From Rhodoferax_B sp049316285 (GTDB lineage: Bacteria > Pseudomonadota > Gammaproteobacteria > Burkholderiales > Burkholderiaceae_C), in assembly GCF_049316285.1 (NCBI RefSeq), contig NZ_JBMOXA010000003.1, positions 1-64,000 on the forward strand: a DNA stretch of 64,000 nucleotides, given 5' to 3'. The position numbers and the translations under genes are program-made. Within the stretch, counting starts at the first letter, position 1; each line of letters opens with the position of its first letter. The notes below the pieces were generated by a model. That model had not been told where the DNA came from. It made no database searches and worked only from the letters and a program-made list of their open reading frames with translations. Shown here one piece after another: positions 23,006 to 32,682 of this stretch.

Positions 23006-23428
23006 TCAGGCTGCGGTAACCGCTTGATCGCGCAGTTCGGGCTCGACAAACAGCGGCTTCACGTGCACCGCGTCACCTTGGTAGAAGGCCTTGAAGCGGT
23101 CGAACTGGCGCTGGGCGGCGCTGGCGTCCACACCTGCGCGCAGCACGGCCACGTCGAAACCGCTGCGTTGCATCTGCACCAGTTGGTCGATCAGCACGTC
23201 GCCGGTGGCGCGGATCTCGCCCTTGAATTCAAGGCGGCGGCGCAGCAGGAAAGCCTGGCTGTAGGCGCGGCCATCGGTGAACTTGGGGAACACCAGGTCG
23301 ATACGCGTCACACCGTCGAGCGCCAGGCTGCGCGGGTCTACGTCGTTGGCCACGGTGAGGATGCCATTTTGGGCAGCAGATCCAACTTCTGGGCCCGGTG
23401 TGTGTGCGGTGGCAGCTATGATTTTCAT
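23006..23428 (-). CDS. DUF934 family protein of the sulfite reduction operon
   Basis: 140 residues. Blocks FPKFTDGRAYSQAFLLRRRLEFKGEIRATGDVLIDQL and FDRFKAFYQ define DUF934, a protein found next to cysI in proteobacteria. No enzymatic role is established. It starts 24 bases after cysI and ends 24 bases before cysH, so it is in the operon. Confidence 0.92.
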   Translation of the reverse strand: MKIIAATAHTPGPEVGSAAQNGILTVANDVDPRSLALDGVTRIDLVFPKFTDGRAYSQAFLLRRRLEFKGEIRATGDVLIDQLVQMQRSGFDVAVLRAGVDASAAQRQFDRFKAFYQGDAVHVKPLFVEPELRDQAVTAA

Positions 23429-23452
23429 TATGTTGATCTTTCGTCGTTCTGC

Positions 23453-25243
23453 TTAGGCGGCCACAGCTGCGGGGCGGCCGGTGCTGATACGGGCGGCGTT
23501 GGCGGCGGCTTTGAACGGGTCCTGGCCGACGCGGCGCAGCGTGTCGATAAAGGTTTCTGCTTTGCCTTCGGCGTTTTGGCGGTTGGCGCGGTAGGTGTCG
23601 AGCAGGGCTTCGATCACTTCAGGCACTTCGGCGGCGCTGAACGATGGGCCCACCACCTTGCCGGCAGCCGCATGGCCCGACAGGTCCGAGCCGTCCGAAC
23701 CGGCCAGCGTCACCTGGTACCACTCCTGGCCGTCTTTGTCCACGCCCAGAATGCCGATGTGTGCACTGTGGTGGTGGCCGCAGGAGTTGATGCAGCCGCT
23801 CATGTGCAGGTCGATTTCGCCCAGGTCGTGCAGCTCGTCCATGTCCTGGTAACGCGCGGTGATGGCTTCGGCGATGGGCAAGGAACGGGCGTTGGCCAGT
23901 GCGCAGAAGTCGCCGCCGGGGCAGGCGATCATGTCGGTCAGCAGGCGGATGTTGCTCAGGGCCAGGCCGGCGGCGCGGGCCTCGGTGTAGAGCGCGGTCA
24001 ACTCGTCTTCGCGCACCCAGGGCAGCACCAGGTTCTGGTCGTGCGTGACGCGGGCTTCACCGGCGCTGTAACGGTCCATCAGGTCGGCGGCACCGGCCAG
24101 TTGGTCGGCCGTGGCGTCACCCGGCGAGTAGCCGGGGCGCTTGAACGACAGCGTGACCACGCGCAGCGCCGGGTTCTTGTGCGCCGACACGTTTTGCTTG
24201 AGCCAGCGTTGGTATTCCGTAGTGCTGGTGTCAAAGTTGGCGGGGGCCGTAATGGTCGACGCGGGCAGTGCGCCTTGGCGGCTGGCCGGCACTTCAAAGC
24301 TGGCGGAGACGCGGTCCAGCTCGGTTTGTGTGATGGTGTGCGGGCCACCGTCGTGCGCAATGATTTCCTGGTATTCGGCTTCGACCTCGTCGATATAACG
24401 TTGGCCTTCGGCCTTCACCAGGATCTTGATGCGTGCCTTGTAGATGTTGTCGCGGCGGCCCCAGCGGTTGTAGACGCGGATCACGGCTTCCAGGTAGTTG
24501 AGCAACTGGTTCCATGGCAGGAATTCGCGTATCACCGTGCCCACCACGGGGGTGCGGCCCATGCCGCCGCCCACCATCACGCGCAAGCCGACTTCGCCGG
24601 CTTCGTTCTTCAACACGTGCAGGCCCACGTCGTGCCAGGCCGTGGCCGCGCGGTCGTCGGTGGCGCCGGTGATGGCAATCTTGAACTTGCGTGGCAGGAA
24701 GGCGAACTCGGGGTGCAGCGTGCTCCACTGGCGGATGATTTCGGCGATCGGGCGTGGGTCGGCGATTTCGTCCACGGCCACACCGGCGCGTTCGTCACTG
24801 GTGGTGTTGCGTATGCAGTTGCCGCTGGTCTGGATGCCGTGCAGGTGCACGCTGGCCAGCAGGTCCATCACATCGGCGCTCTTGGCCAGTGGAATCCAGT
24901 TGAACTGCACGTTCTGGCGTGTGGTGAAGTGGGCCACGGCGCTGGGCAGGCTGGTGAGGTCGCTCAGGCCGGGGTTGGCCTTGCTGAGGTCGTTTTCGTC
25001 CTTGCGGTCGTAGTCGCGTGCAATGGTGCCGAGCACACGCACCTGGGCGCTGTTGATCTCACCATAAGGCACGGCGATGCGCAGCATGGGCGCGAAGCGT
25101 TGCACGTACCAGCCGTTTTGCAGGCGCAGCGGGCGAAACTCGTCTTCGGCCAGTGTGCCGGCTTGCCAGCGTTCCAATTGGTCGCGGAACTGGGCGGCGC
25201 GCAACTGAACGAACTGCTTGTCGAATGGGGTGTATTGGTACAT
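23453..25243 (-). CDS. cysI: Sulfite (nitrite) reductase hemoprotein
   Basis: 596 residues. It reduces sulfite to sulfide with six electrons using siroheme and a [4Fe-4S] cluster. Cluster ligands are visible as ACPGGDFCALA (C-x5-C) and MSGCINSCGHHH (C-x3-C) in the last third. Two ferredoxin-like half-domains lie before each lobe (FTTRQNVQFNWIP and VTHDQNLVLPWV). It heads DUF934-cysH-cysD-cysN. No cysJ flavoprotein is in the window; the nearby ferredoxin and reductase are a plausible electron source. Confidence 0.94.
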   Translation of the reverse strand: MYQYTPFDKQFVQLRAAQFRDQLERWQAGTLAEDEFRPLRLQNGWYVQRFAPMLRIAVPYGEINSAQVRVLGTIARDYDRKDENDLSKANPGLSDLTSLPSAVAHFTTRQNVQFNWIPLAKSADVMDLLASVHLHGIQTSGNCIRNTTSDERAGVAVDEIADPRPIAEIIRQWSTLHPEFAFLPRKFKIAITGATDDRAATAWHDVGLHVLKNEAGEVGLRVMVGGGMGRTPVVGTVIREFLPWNQLLNYLEAVIRVYNRWGRRDNIYKARIKILVKAEGQRYIDEVEAEYQEIIAHDGGPHTITQTELDRVSASFEVPASRQGALPASTITAPANFDTSTTEYQRWLKQNVSAHKNPALRVVTLSFKRPGYSPGDATADQLAGAADLMDRYSAGEARVTHDQNLVLPWVREDELTALYTEARAAGLALSNIRLLTDMIACPGGDFCALANARSLPIAEAITARYQDMDELHDLGEIDLHMSGCINSCGHHHSAHIGILGVDKDGQEWYQVTLAGSDGSDLSGHAAAGKVVGPSFSAAEVPEVIEALLDTYRANRQNAEGKAETFIDTLRRVGQDPFKAAANAARISTGRPAAVAA

Positions 25244-25327
25244 CTTTTAGGTCAACGTCATCGAAGGTGGAGGGGTTGCGCGGAACCGGGTCAAGTCGGC
25301 TGGTTTTGCGGCAAACCCGCGATTGTT

Positions 25328-26119
25328 CTACAAAGCAATCAACTTTGCGCCGGCATAGGCCAACAGCAGCGATAAAAGGGAGCGGATCAGGCGCTCAGGC
25401 GTCTTGCGCATGAGTTGTGAACCTAGCCAAATGCCGGGCAAGGAGCCCGCCAGCAACTTGGCCAGCAGCGCCCATTCAACCGAGCCAATCGAGGCATGGC
25501 CCAGGCCCGCGACCAGGGTCAGCGGCACGGCGTGGGCAATGTCCACAGCCACAATACGCGGCAGCGACAGTGCCGGGTACAGCAGCATCAGCACCAGGAC
25601 GCCAATGGCGCCTGCACCCACCGAGGTGAGGGTGACCAGGGCGCCAATCACCGCGCCAAACACCACCGGCAGCACCTTGCTGCGCAGCGTTGGATGGTGG
25701 CTGGCAATCGCCGTAGCCGCGGGTGTGCCAGCGGTCTTGCCGCGAATGGCTTTGTAGAGGGTGGCGACTGCCGTGAGCAGCAGGGCCGCGCCCAGCGTGC
25801 TTGTCATCACACGCTGCACCGCTGGGTCGGCTGGGCCGACGTAGTTCAACACGGCGAGTGTGACCAGCGATGCCGGCACGCTGCCAGCGGCCATGCGCAA
25901 CACGATAGCCCAGTCGATCACCTTGGCGCGCGCCAGGGCCACCGAGCCGCCCATCTTGGTGAAGGCGGCAAACAGCAGATCGGTGCCAATCGCCAGATGC
26001 GGCTTCACACCGAAGAAAAAGATCAGCAGCGGCGTCATCAGCGAGCCGCCGCCCACACCGGTCAAACCGACGATGAACCCGACAAAAAAGCCTGCAAAAA
26101 CGAACGCAATATCGTGCAT
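25328..26119 (-). CDS. TauE/SafE family sulfite/anion exporter
   Basis: 263 residues with about eight membrane helices in two halves. The family signature FIVGLTGVGGGSLMTPLLIF is near the N-terminus and repeats as LVTLTSVGAGAIGVLVLMLL. It may export excess sulfite or other sulfur oxyanions. It lies directly upstream of cysI (84 bases) on the same strand, so it may open the operon, although cysI could have its own promoter in the gap. Confidence 0.9.
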   Translation of the reverse strand: MHDIAFVFAGFFVGFIVGLTGVGGGSLMTPLLIFFFGVKPHLAIGTDLLFAAFTKMGGSVALARAKVIDWAIVLRMAAGSVPASLVTLAVLNYVGPADPAVQRVMTSTLGAALLLTAVATLYKAIRGKTAGTPAATAIASHHPTLRSKVLPVVFGAVIGALVTLTSVGAGAIGVLVLMLLYPALSLPRIVAVDIAHAVPLTLVAGLGHASIGSVEWALLAKLLAGSLPGIWLGSQLMRKTPERLIRSLLSLLLAYAGAKLIAL

Positions 26120-26266
26120 AGGGCCGGACTATAAAAGCGGCGCTTATGGAGACAAACTACATTTTTGTTTGACCAATATGTGCATAACCATATGAGGGAA
26201 TCATCTCAGCCTACTTTTCAATCCGGTTACGGCAAAATGCGGGCCTTTGCCATCCCGCCAAACACC

Positions 26267-26500
26267 ATGCCCGATCTGACGCAGCTTCTAGCCGACCAAG
26301 CCACGACCCTGGCCGTGTTCGACGAACTGCAATTGCGGCTGGCCAAGGCTGGCGCCGTGCTGCGCGCACCGCCGCCCGTACCCACCAGCTGTTGTGGGCG
26401 CGGCTGCAACGGCTGTGTCTGGGAAGGCTTTTACGACGCGGCCAATTACTGGCGCGATGATGCGCTGGAGGCGCTACAGGCGATCATGCTTCAGGAATAG
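26267..26500 (+). CDS. Oxidoreductase-like domain protein with a CCGRGCNGC motif
   Basis: 77 residues from ATG 26267; in-frame starts at 26237 and 26165 are possible. The end carries PTSCCGRGCNGCVWEGFYD, the cysteine cluster of the short oxidoreductase-like family, which is probably metal-binding. The first 45 residues are helical. Its last 17 bases overlap the 3' end of the convergent dehydrogenase. No role is known. Confidence 0.75.
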   Translation: MPDLTQLLADQATTLAVFDELQLRLAKAGAVLRAPPPVPTSCCGRGCNGCVWEGFYDAANYWRDDALEALQAIMLQE

Positions 26501-27542
26501 GCTCGGGCGCCTTGACCTGATAGGCCTCGCTCCAACTGGCCAGCGAAGGCATGATGGACGGGTAGAGCCCCACGCCATCGAGTAACTGCTGTTGCAGCAA
26601 CTTCAAGCCGCCTTCGCCCGGTGTGCGCACCGCATGGCCGGCCTTGGCCGGGCGCGAGGCGCGGCAGCTTTGGGTGACCTTGTCGGTCTGGCGCGTGAAC
26701 GCGTCGAGTCCGGCAAAGGCGCGCGGGTCGATGATCTGCAAGAACACCGTGGCGCCCCAGCCTTCTTTGGGGTCGGCGCGGCCGTGGCCGGCGAGGCCGC
26801 CGGTCAAGGCTTCGACCAGCAGCGTCAGGCCATAACCTTTGTGGCCCGAGTCTTTGCCGCCCAGCGGCAGGATGGTGCCCTTGGGTTCGTTGAACAACAC
26901 CGCCGGGTCGGCGCTGGGCTCGCCATGGCCGTCCATCACCCATTGCGCGGGCAGGTGGCGGCCTTCCTTGTGCAGGCGGCCGGTGAGCCCGTTGGTGGTG
27001 GCCGAGGTCGATACGTCCATCAACACCGGCAGGGTGGATGTTGGAATGCCGGCCGAAATGGGGTTGGGCGTGAACACCGGATCCAGTCCGCCGAACGGTG
27101 CCACGCTTTCGCCGTTGGGGTCGGAGCAGGTCAGGATCATCAGCAGGCCCTGGTCGGTGGCGCGCTTCAGGAATGCGGCCAGGCAGGCGATGTGGTGGCT
27201 GCGGCGGATCACCACGGTGCAGGTGCCCAATCGCGCGGCGCGCTCCATGGCGATGTCCATGGCCTTGAGAATCAGCCAAGGGCCGGGCAGGCGGCGGCCG
27301 TCCCAGGTGATGGCTGCGGGGTGGTCGGCCAATACCGTGGGGCCGCCGTCCCGGGCCATGGCGCCAGACTTGAGTTCGCCCAGGTAGCCCGCGAGTTGCG
27401 CAAAACCATGGGTGTTGTGGCCCAGCAAATCACCTTCGAGCAGGATTTCGGCCACTGCGCGGGCCTTTTCGGCGTCCAGCCCGGCATGGGTGAGCAGGGA
27501 TTCGCCATAGGCGAGCAGGTCGGTCGGGCGGTAGCGCAGCAT
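26484..27542 (-). CDS. Ldh2-type malate/lactate/ureidoglycolate dehydrogenase family protein
   Basis: 352 residues. NAD(P)-dependent 2-hydroxyacid dehydrogenase of the non-Rossmann Ldh2/YiaK fold. Family blocks include LLGHNTHGFAQLAGYL near residue 36, TCVVIRRSHHIACLAAFLKRA at about 104-124 with the catalytic His, and LPLGGKDSGHKGYGLTLLVEALTG. The substrate cannot be read from sequence. It is alone, between the convergent small gene and the HD-GYP gene on the same strand. Confidence 0.9.
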   Translation of the reverse strand: MLRYRPTDLLAYGESLLTHAGLDAEKARAVAEILLEGDLLGHNTHGFAQLAGYLGELKSGAMARDGGPTVLADHPAAITWDGRRLPGPWLILKAMDIAMERAARLGTCTVVIRRSHHIACLAAFLKRATDQGLLMILTCSDPNGESVAPFGGLDPVFTPNPISAGIPTSTLPVLMDVSTSATTNGLTGRLHKEGRHLPAQWVMDGHGEPSADPAVLFNEPKGTILPLGGKDSGHKGYGLTLLVEALTGGLAGHGRADPKEGWGATVFLQIIDPRAFAGLDAFTRQTDKVTQSCRASRPAKAGHAVRTPGEGGLKLLQQQLLDGVGLYPSIMPSLASWSEAYQVKAPEPIPEA

Positions 27543-27592
27543 GGCGTTTGTCTCTTGTTGGGTTTTTGAATGTGCAGTGGCGCTGATGGGCG

Positions 27593-28891
27593 TCAGCGTG
27601 AAAGGATTTGCGACACCGCGGCATCACCCTGGTTGAACCAGTTCTGCAACGGCGGCGGGTAGCTTTCCTCGGCGGATTCGACCCAGTTGAGCCGCACCTG
27701 GCGCTGCAGCGCGCGTAACTGCCAGGCCATTTCGCGGGTGATCAGCGACAGTTCAATCGCGGTCAAGCCGGTGATGGCACTGGTGTCGATCTGGCTCAGC
27801 AGCTCGGGCGAGGTGCCGGTTTCGACCAAGGTGCGGCGCATGCGAGCACAACGCGCGGCCACATGCAGCAGGGCGCTACGCCGCGCCTGGGTGACGCGGG
27901 CGTCTCCCGCCAGCGAAGCCGGCCAGTCGGCCAGGGTGTTGTCGATGGCGGTGAGGGCGACGACCGGATCGGCAACCTCTTCGTCAAAGGGCTCGACTAT
28001 CGCGTCTTCTTCGGGCGGCGGGTTCAGCAGCCCGAGTATGCGTGTGACCAGCTCGGGCTGGTAACGCTGGCGGTTGGTGCGCAACAGCACGGAAAGGCGC
28101 AACTCGGCGTGGCTGCGGTTGGGCTTGATCATGGCGGCCACCAACTGGGCCATGGCCAGCAGCGAGCCCCAGGGACTGATGGCCGCGCCCGAGAGGCCGC
28201 TGGGGTAGCCCGAACCATCGAGCATTTCGTGGTGCTCGCGCACCGCACGCACCATGTCGCGCGAATATTCCTTGTGTTCCTGCAGCAGCAGGGCCGACAC
28301 CAGCGGGTGTGAATACAGCTGGCGCCTTTCGTTGCGGCTGATCTGCTGCTTGGGCTGCAGCAGCACCGGGTCTACGTGCAGCATGCCAAGGTCGTGCAGC
28401 AAGCCAGCCGACATGATCATCACCAGGTCGGAGCGCAGCACCTGCGGGCGGCGGCCCAGCCAGCCAGCGATCAAGGCCGTGGCCACAAAATACTTGAACT
28501 GCTCGGGGTGTACGTCGCGTGCCACGGTGAGCTGAAATGCGATTGGTTTGGGCAGCGGCAAGGATTCCAGCAAATCCAGCAGCACCAGCCTGTCTTGGGG
28601 CTTGGGTGTCATGCGGGCGAACAGCGGCAGTTCGGTGAAGAGGGTTTCGGCCATGGCGCGCAGATCGCGTCCGCGCACCGGGCCTTCGACGTCGAGTGCG
28701 TTCTGCCATGGTTCGGCCGACTGGTGCTGCATCAAGCGCTCATACAGCTTGGCGGTCATGGTGGTGCCGCGGTCTATGAGTTTGATGCCCTGGGTGGTGA
28801 AGATCGCGTTGGTGGCGACCAGTGGCCGTTGCTCGCCCATCTGGGCCACGGCTTTATTGAAGTGAGGGGAGTCTGCTGCGCGTTCGGGCAT
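27593..28891 (-). CDS. HD-GYP domain protein, probable cyclic-di-GMP phosphodiesterase
   Basis: 432 residues from ATG 28891; a GTG at 28909 adds six. The HD-GYP core lies at about residues 150-250: LLHDLGMLHVDP (HD), SHPLVSALLL, VREHHEMLDGSGYPSGLSG (HH and GYP). The N-terminal 100 residues hold a segment beginning FTTQGIKLIDRGTTMTAKLYERL, and the C-terminus is a helical tail with KxW-rich text. The HD, HHE and GYP residues needed for catalysis are present. Confidence 0.88.
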   Translation of the reverse strand: MPERAADSPHFNKAVAQMGEQRPLVATNAIFTTQGIKLIDRGTTMTAKLYERLMQHQSAEPWQNALDVEGPVRGRDLRAMAETLFTELPLFARMTPKPQDRLVLLDLLESLPLPKPIAFQLTVARDVHPEQFKYFVATALIAGWLGRRPQVLRSDLVMIMSAGLLHDLGMLHVDPVLLQPKQQISRNERRQLYSHPLVSALLLQEHKEYSRDMVRAVREHHEMLDGSGYPSGLSGAAISPWGSLLAMAQLVAAMIKPNRSHAELRLSVLLRTNRQRYQPELVTRILGLLNPPPEEDAIVEPFDEEVADPVVALTAIDNTLADWPASLAGDARVTQARRSALLHVAARCARMRRTLVETGTSPELLSQIDTSAITGLTAIELSLITREMAWQLRALQRQVRLNWVESAEESYPPPLQNWFNQGDAAVSQILSR

Positions 28892-28973
28892 GGGGTAAGT
28901 TTGTATCACAGTGAAACAGGGCTGAAGCTGTGAACACCGGGGAAGTCAGCGCGTTTTCGCGGATCATAGGGGC

Positions 28974-30110
28974 ATGCTGCAAACAAAACCTGCTCTCTTT
29001 TATTCTCCTACTACCGTTCAACGCCTTCCCGCAGACCGTCCGGTGCGCGCGGCGCTGGTGGGTTATGGCTCTGCGGGGCGCATTTTCCATGCGCCGCTGC
29101 TGTCCGGCGCGCCGGACATAGAACTGGCCTGCATCGTCAGCAGCAAGCCCGATGCGGTGCGCCAGGACTGGCCGAACATACCGGTTGTGGCCACGGCAGA
29201 CGAGGCCTTTGCCAACCCCGATATCGACCTGGTGGTCATCGCCACCAGCAACCAAAGCCACCACCCGCTGGCGCGTGCCGCGTTGCTGGCGGGCAAACAT
29301 GTGGTGGTCGACAAGCCCTGCACCGTCACCCTGGCCGAGACCGAAGACCTGCTGGGCCTGGCACGCACCGGCGAACGTATGTTGGCGGTGTTCCAGAACC
29401 GGCGTTTTGATGCCGACTTTCTGGCGCTGCGCGAGGTGCTGGCCAGTGGCGCCCTGGGCCGCATCGTGCATTTCGAATCGCATTACGACCGCTACCGGCC
29501 CGAGGTGCTGAACCGTTGGCGCGACGACGACATTCCCGGCTCCGGCCTGTGGGTGGACCTGGGCGCGCACCTGGTCGACCAGGCGCTGCAGTTGTTTGGT
29601 GTGCCCGACGACATCACGCTAGACCTGGCGCAGCAACGCGACGGCGCGCGTACCAACGACTACTTCCACGCCCAATTGCGCTATGACCAGCAGCAGCCCG
29701 GCCTGCGCGTGGTGCTGCATGGCAGCGCGCTGGTGCCGTCTCTGGGGCCACGCTACGCATTACATGGCAGCAAGGGTTCGTTCATCAAATACGGACTGGA
29801 CACCCAGGAAGAGGCGCTGAAGGCCGGCGCGCGTCCACAGTGGGGCGATCTGGCGGCCTGGGGGCGCGACCCCGATGTGGGCACGCTGGTGTTTCCACGG
29901 GATGGTGCGGCCGAACGCCGGCCGGGGCCGGATCTGCCGGGCAACTATCTGGCCTACTACGGCCAGCTCGCGGCCTTTTTGCAGGGGGCGGCTGCACAGC
30001 CACCGGTCACCCCGGCCGAGGTGCACCAGGTGATGGCGCTGCTGGAGCGCGGCCGCCACAGCGCCGACAAGGGCCACCGCGTCGACACCTCCGATCTGCG
30101 CAACGGCTGA
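28974..30110 (+). CDS. Gfo/Idh/MocA family oxidoreductase
   Basis: 378 residues. Rossmann N-domain with VRAALVGYGSAGRIFHAPLL at about 24-43, IDLVVIATSNQSHHPLARAAL, and the catalytic-lysine motif VVDKPCTVTLAE. The C-domain includes GSGLWVDLGAHLVDQALQLF with the general-acid DxxxH-type residues. It probably oxidises or reduces a sugar or cyclitol with NAD(P). It is divergent from the HD-GYP gene. Confidence 0.92.
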   Translation: MLQTKPALFYSPTTVQRLPADRPVRAALVGYGSAGRIFHAPLLSGAPDIELACIVSSKPDAVRQDWPNIPVVATADEAFANPDIDLVVIATSNQSHHPLARAALLAGKHVVVDKPCTVTLAETEDLLGLARTGERMLAVFQNRRFDADFLALREVLASGALGRIVHFESHYDRYRPEVLNRWRDDDIPGSGLWVDLGAHLVDQALQLFGVPDDITLDLAQQRDGARTNDYFHAQLRYDQQQPGLRVVLHGSALVPSLGPRYALHGSKGSFIKYGLDTQEEALKAGARPQWGDLAAWGRDPDVGTLVFPRDGAAERRPGPDLPGNYLAYYGQLAAFLQGAAAQPPVTPAEVHQVMALLERGRHSADKGHRVDTSDLRNG

Positions 30111-30194
30111 GCGCGTTCCGCGAAGTAGCCCTACAACGGGCGTTTTCGGGGGCTAACCACTACAATTCAGGGTTATCCCCCTAAGAAGACCCCG

Positions 30195-32615
30195 ATGAAC
30201 GCCCCTGTTGACGTTTCCTTTTTTGCGCGCGCCGCCAAGCCGCTGACCAGTTACCGCAAGTACTGGGCCGCCCGTTTTGGCACGGCCAAATTCCTGCCGA
30301 CCTCGCGCAAGGAGATGGAAGCCCTGGGCTGGGACAGTTGCGACATCATCGTGGTCACGGGTGATGCCTATGTGGACCACCCGAGCTTTGGCATGTCGGT
30401 CATAGGCCGCATGCTGGAAGCGCAGGGCTTCCGCGTCGGCATCATCGCCCAGCCCGACTGGCAGAGCGCCGAACCCTTCAAGGTCCTGGGCAAACCGAAC
30501 CTGTTCTTCGGCGTGACCGCTGGCAACATGGATTCGATGATCAACCGCTACACGGCTGACCGCAAAATCCGTAGCGACGACGCCTACACCCCCGGCGACG
30601 TGGGCGGTGCACGCCCCGACCGCGCGGCCATCGTCTACTCGCAGCGCTGCCGTGAAGCCTGGAGCGACGTGCCCATCATCCTGGGCGGCATTGAAGGCAG
30701 CCTGCGCCGTATTGCGCACTACGACTACTGGCAGGACAAGGTGCGCCGTTCCATTGTGGTCGATGCGAAATGCGACCTGCTGCTGTATGGCAACGCCGAA
30801 CGCGCCATCGTCGAAATTGCCCACCGCCTGGCCGCCAAGGAGCCGGTGCAGGACATTCTGGACGTGCGTGGCACGGCCTTTGTACGCCGCAGCACACCAG
30901 AGGGCTGGTTCGAGATCGATTCCACCACGGTGGACGAACCCGGCCGTGTCGAAGCACATGTCAACCCGTATTTGATGGTGTCCGACCAAGCCAAGGCCAA
31001 CGGTGAAACCTGCGCCAAGGAAGACGAAGCCAATGCCGTGGCCGCACAGGCCGAGGCGGCCGCGCGTGGCGCGGCTGGCAGCGCCATCACCTTGCCCGCT
31101 GCATTGGCGCGCAACCCCAACGTCAAGCCCCTGACCTTTGTGCCCAACCCGGCGCTGCGTGGCCTGGGTTCACACAAGGTGCCGCCGCGTGAACGCAGTG
31201 TGTTGCGTCTGCCGTCCTACGAACAGGTGCGCGCCGACCCGGTGCTCTACGCCCACGCCAACCGTGTGCTGCACCTGGAAACCAACCCCGGCAACGCCCG
31301 TGCGCTGGTGCAGGCGCACGGCGAAGGCCACACCGCGCGCGACGTGTGGATCAACCCGCCGCCGATTCCGCTGACCACGGCCGAGATGGACCACGTGTTC
31401 GACCTGCCGTATGCGCGCAGCCCACACCCACGCTACGCCGATGAAAATGGCAGCCATGATGGCGCCACCAAAATCCCGGCGTGGGAGATGATCCGTTTCT
31501 CGGTCAACATCATGCGTGGCTGTTTTGGCGGCTGCACCTTCTGCTCCATCACCGAGCACGAAGGCCGCATCATCCAAAGCCGTTCGGAAGACTCCATCAT
31601 CAAAGAGGTGGAGGCCATTCGTGATTCGGTGCAGGGTTTTACCGGCACCATTTCCGACCTGGGCGGCCCCACGGCCAACATGTACCGCATTGGTTGCAAG
31701 ACACCCGAGATCGAAGCCGCGTGCCGCAAGCCGAGTTGTGTCTACCCTGGCATCTGCCAGAACCTGAACACCAACCACGATCCGCTGATCAAGATCTACC
31801 GCCGCGCGCGCGCGCTCAAGGGCGTAAAGAAGATTCTGATCGGCTCCGGCCTGCGTTACGACCTGGCCGTGCAGTCGCCCGAATACGTCAAAGAGCTGGT
31901 GCAGCACCACGTCGGCGGCTACCTGAAGATCGCCCCCGAGCACACCGAGCAAGGCCCTTTGTCCAAGATGATGAAGCCCGGCATTGGCAGCTATGACAAG
32001 TTCAAGCAGATGTTCGAGAAGTACTCGGCCGAAGCGGGCAAGAAGCAGTACCTGATTCCGTACTTCATTGCCGCGCACCCGGGCACGACCGACGAAGACA
32101 TGATGAACCTGGCCATCTGGCTGAAGAAGAACGGTTTCCGCGCCGACCAGGTGCAAACCTTCTACCCCAGCCCCATGGCCACGGCCACCGCCATGTACCA
32201 CAGCAACCGCAACCCGCTGCGCAAGATCACGCGCACCAGTGAGCCGGTAGACATTGTGCGTGGCGACAAGCGCCGGCGCCTGCACAAGGCGTTTTTGCGT
32301 TACCACGACTCGAACAACTGGCCGCTGCTGCGCGAAGCCTTGAAGGCCATGGGCCGTGCCGACCTGATTGGCAATGGCAAGCAGCATCTGATCCCCAGCT
32401 GGCAGCCGCTGACCGACGGCACCTACCAAAGTGCGCGGCGTTCCAACTCCACGCCTGTGGCCGGCAAGGCGCCAGGTGCGGCCAAGGCTGCTGCGGGGGC
32501 CGGCAAGGTGATCAGCGGCAAGCCGCAGCGCGGGCGTATCCTGACCCAGCACACCGGCCTGCCACCGCGTGAAACCGGGGCCGCCAAGCGGCCCGGCACG
32601 GGCAAGAAGCGCTAA
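30195..32615 (+). CDS. YgiQ family radical SAM protein
   Basis: 806 residues, a length typical for YgiQ. The radical-SAM cluster motif CFGGCTFCSITEHEGR (C-x3-C-x2-C) is at about residue 445, preceded by the YgiQ-specific N-terminal domain (LGWDSCDIIVVTGDAYVDHPSFG) and followed by PSCVYPGICQNLNTNHDPLI. The tail is basic and Ala/Gly-rich (AGKAPGAAKAAAG...GTGKKR). A TACAAT -10-like box is in the short leader. Its reaction is unknown. A strong terminator follows. Confidence 0.95.
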   Translation: MNAPVDVSFFARAAKPLTSYRKYWAARFGTAKFLPTSRKEMEALGWDSCDIIVVTGDAYVDHPSFGMSVIGRMLEAQGFRVGIIAQPDWQSAEPFKVLGKPNLFFGVTAGNMDSMINRYTADRKIRSDDAYTPGDVGGARPDRAAIVYSQRCREAWSDVPIILGGIEGSLRRIAHYDYWQDKVRRSIVVDAKCDLLLYGNAERAIVEIAHRLAAKEPVQDILDVRGTAFVRRSTPEGWFEIDSTTVDEPGRVEAHVNPYLMVSDQAKANGETCAKEDEANAVAAQAEAAARGAAGSAITLPAALARNPNVKPLTFVPNPALRGLGSHKVPPRERSVLRLPSYEQVRADPVLYAHANRVLHLETNPGNARALVQAHGEGHTARDVWINPPPIPLTTAEMDHVFDLPYARSPHPRYADENGSHDGATKIPAWEMIRFSVNIMRGCFGGCTFCSITEHEGRIIQSRSEDSIIKEVEAIRDSVQGFTGTISDLGGPTANMYRIGCKTPEIEAACRKPSCVYPGICQNLNTNHDPLIKIYRRARALKGVKKILIGSGLRYDLAVQSPEYVKELVQHHVGGYLKIAPEHTEQGPLSKMMKPGIGSYDKFKQMFEKYSAEAGKKQYLIPYFIAAHPGTTDEDMMNLAIWLKKNGFRADQVQTFYPSPMATATAMYHSNRNPLRKITRTSEPVDIVRGDKRRRLHKAFLRYHDSNNWPLLREALKAMGRADLIGNGKQHLIPSWQPLTDGTYQSARRSNSTPVAGKAPGAAKAAAGAGKVISGKPQRGRILTQHTGLPPRETGAAKRPGTGKKR

Positions 32616-32632
32616 GCTTCAGAGCGAAGAAA

Positions 32633-32666
32633 AGGGGGCTTGCAGCGATGCAAGCCCCCTTTTTTT
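32633..32666. terminator. Rho-independent terminator, probably bidirectional
   Basis: A perfect 12-bp stem (AGGGGGCTTGCA at 32633-32644 with TGCAAGCCCCCT at 32649-32660), a GCGA loop and a T-run. On the opposite strand the stem is followed by CTTTTCTTCG, so it could also end the minus-strand small gene at 32683. Confidence 0.92.
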
Positions 32667-32682
32667 GCATGTTGCGGTGGTG

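Noticed and set aside
22982..25375. A 797-codon plus-strand open frame opposite cysI
   Set aside because: It is the antisense of the clear cysI and DUF934 genes and has a Val/His/Gly-rich composition typical of such shadows.
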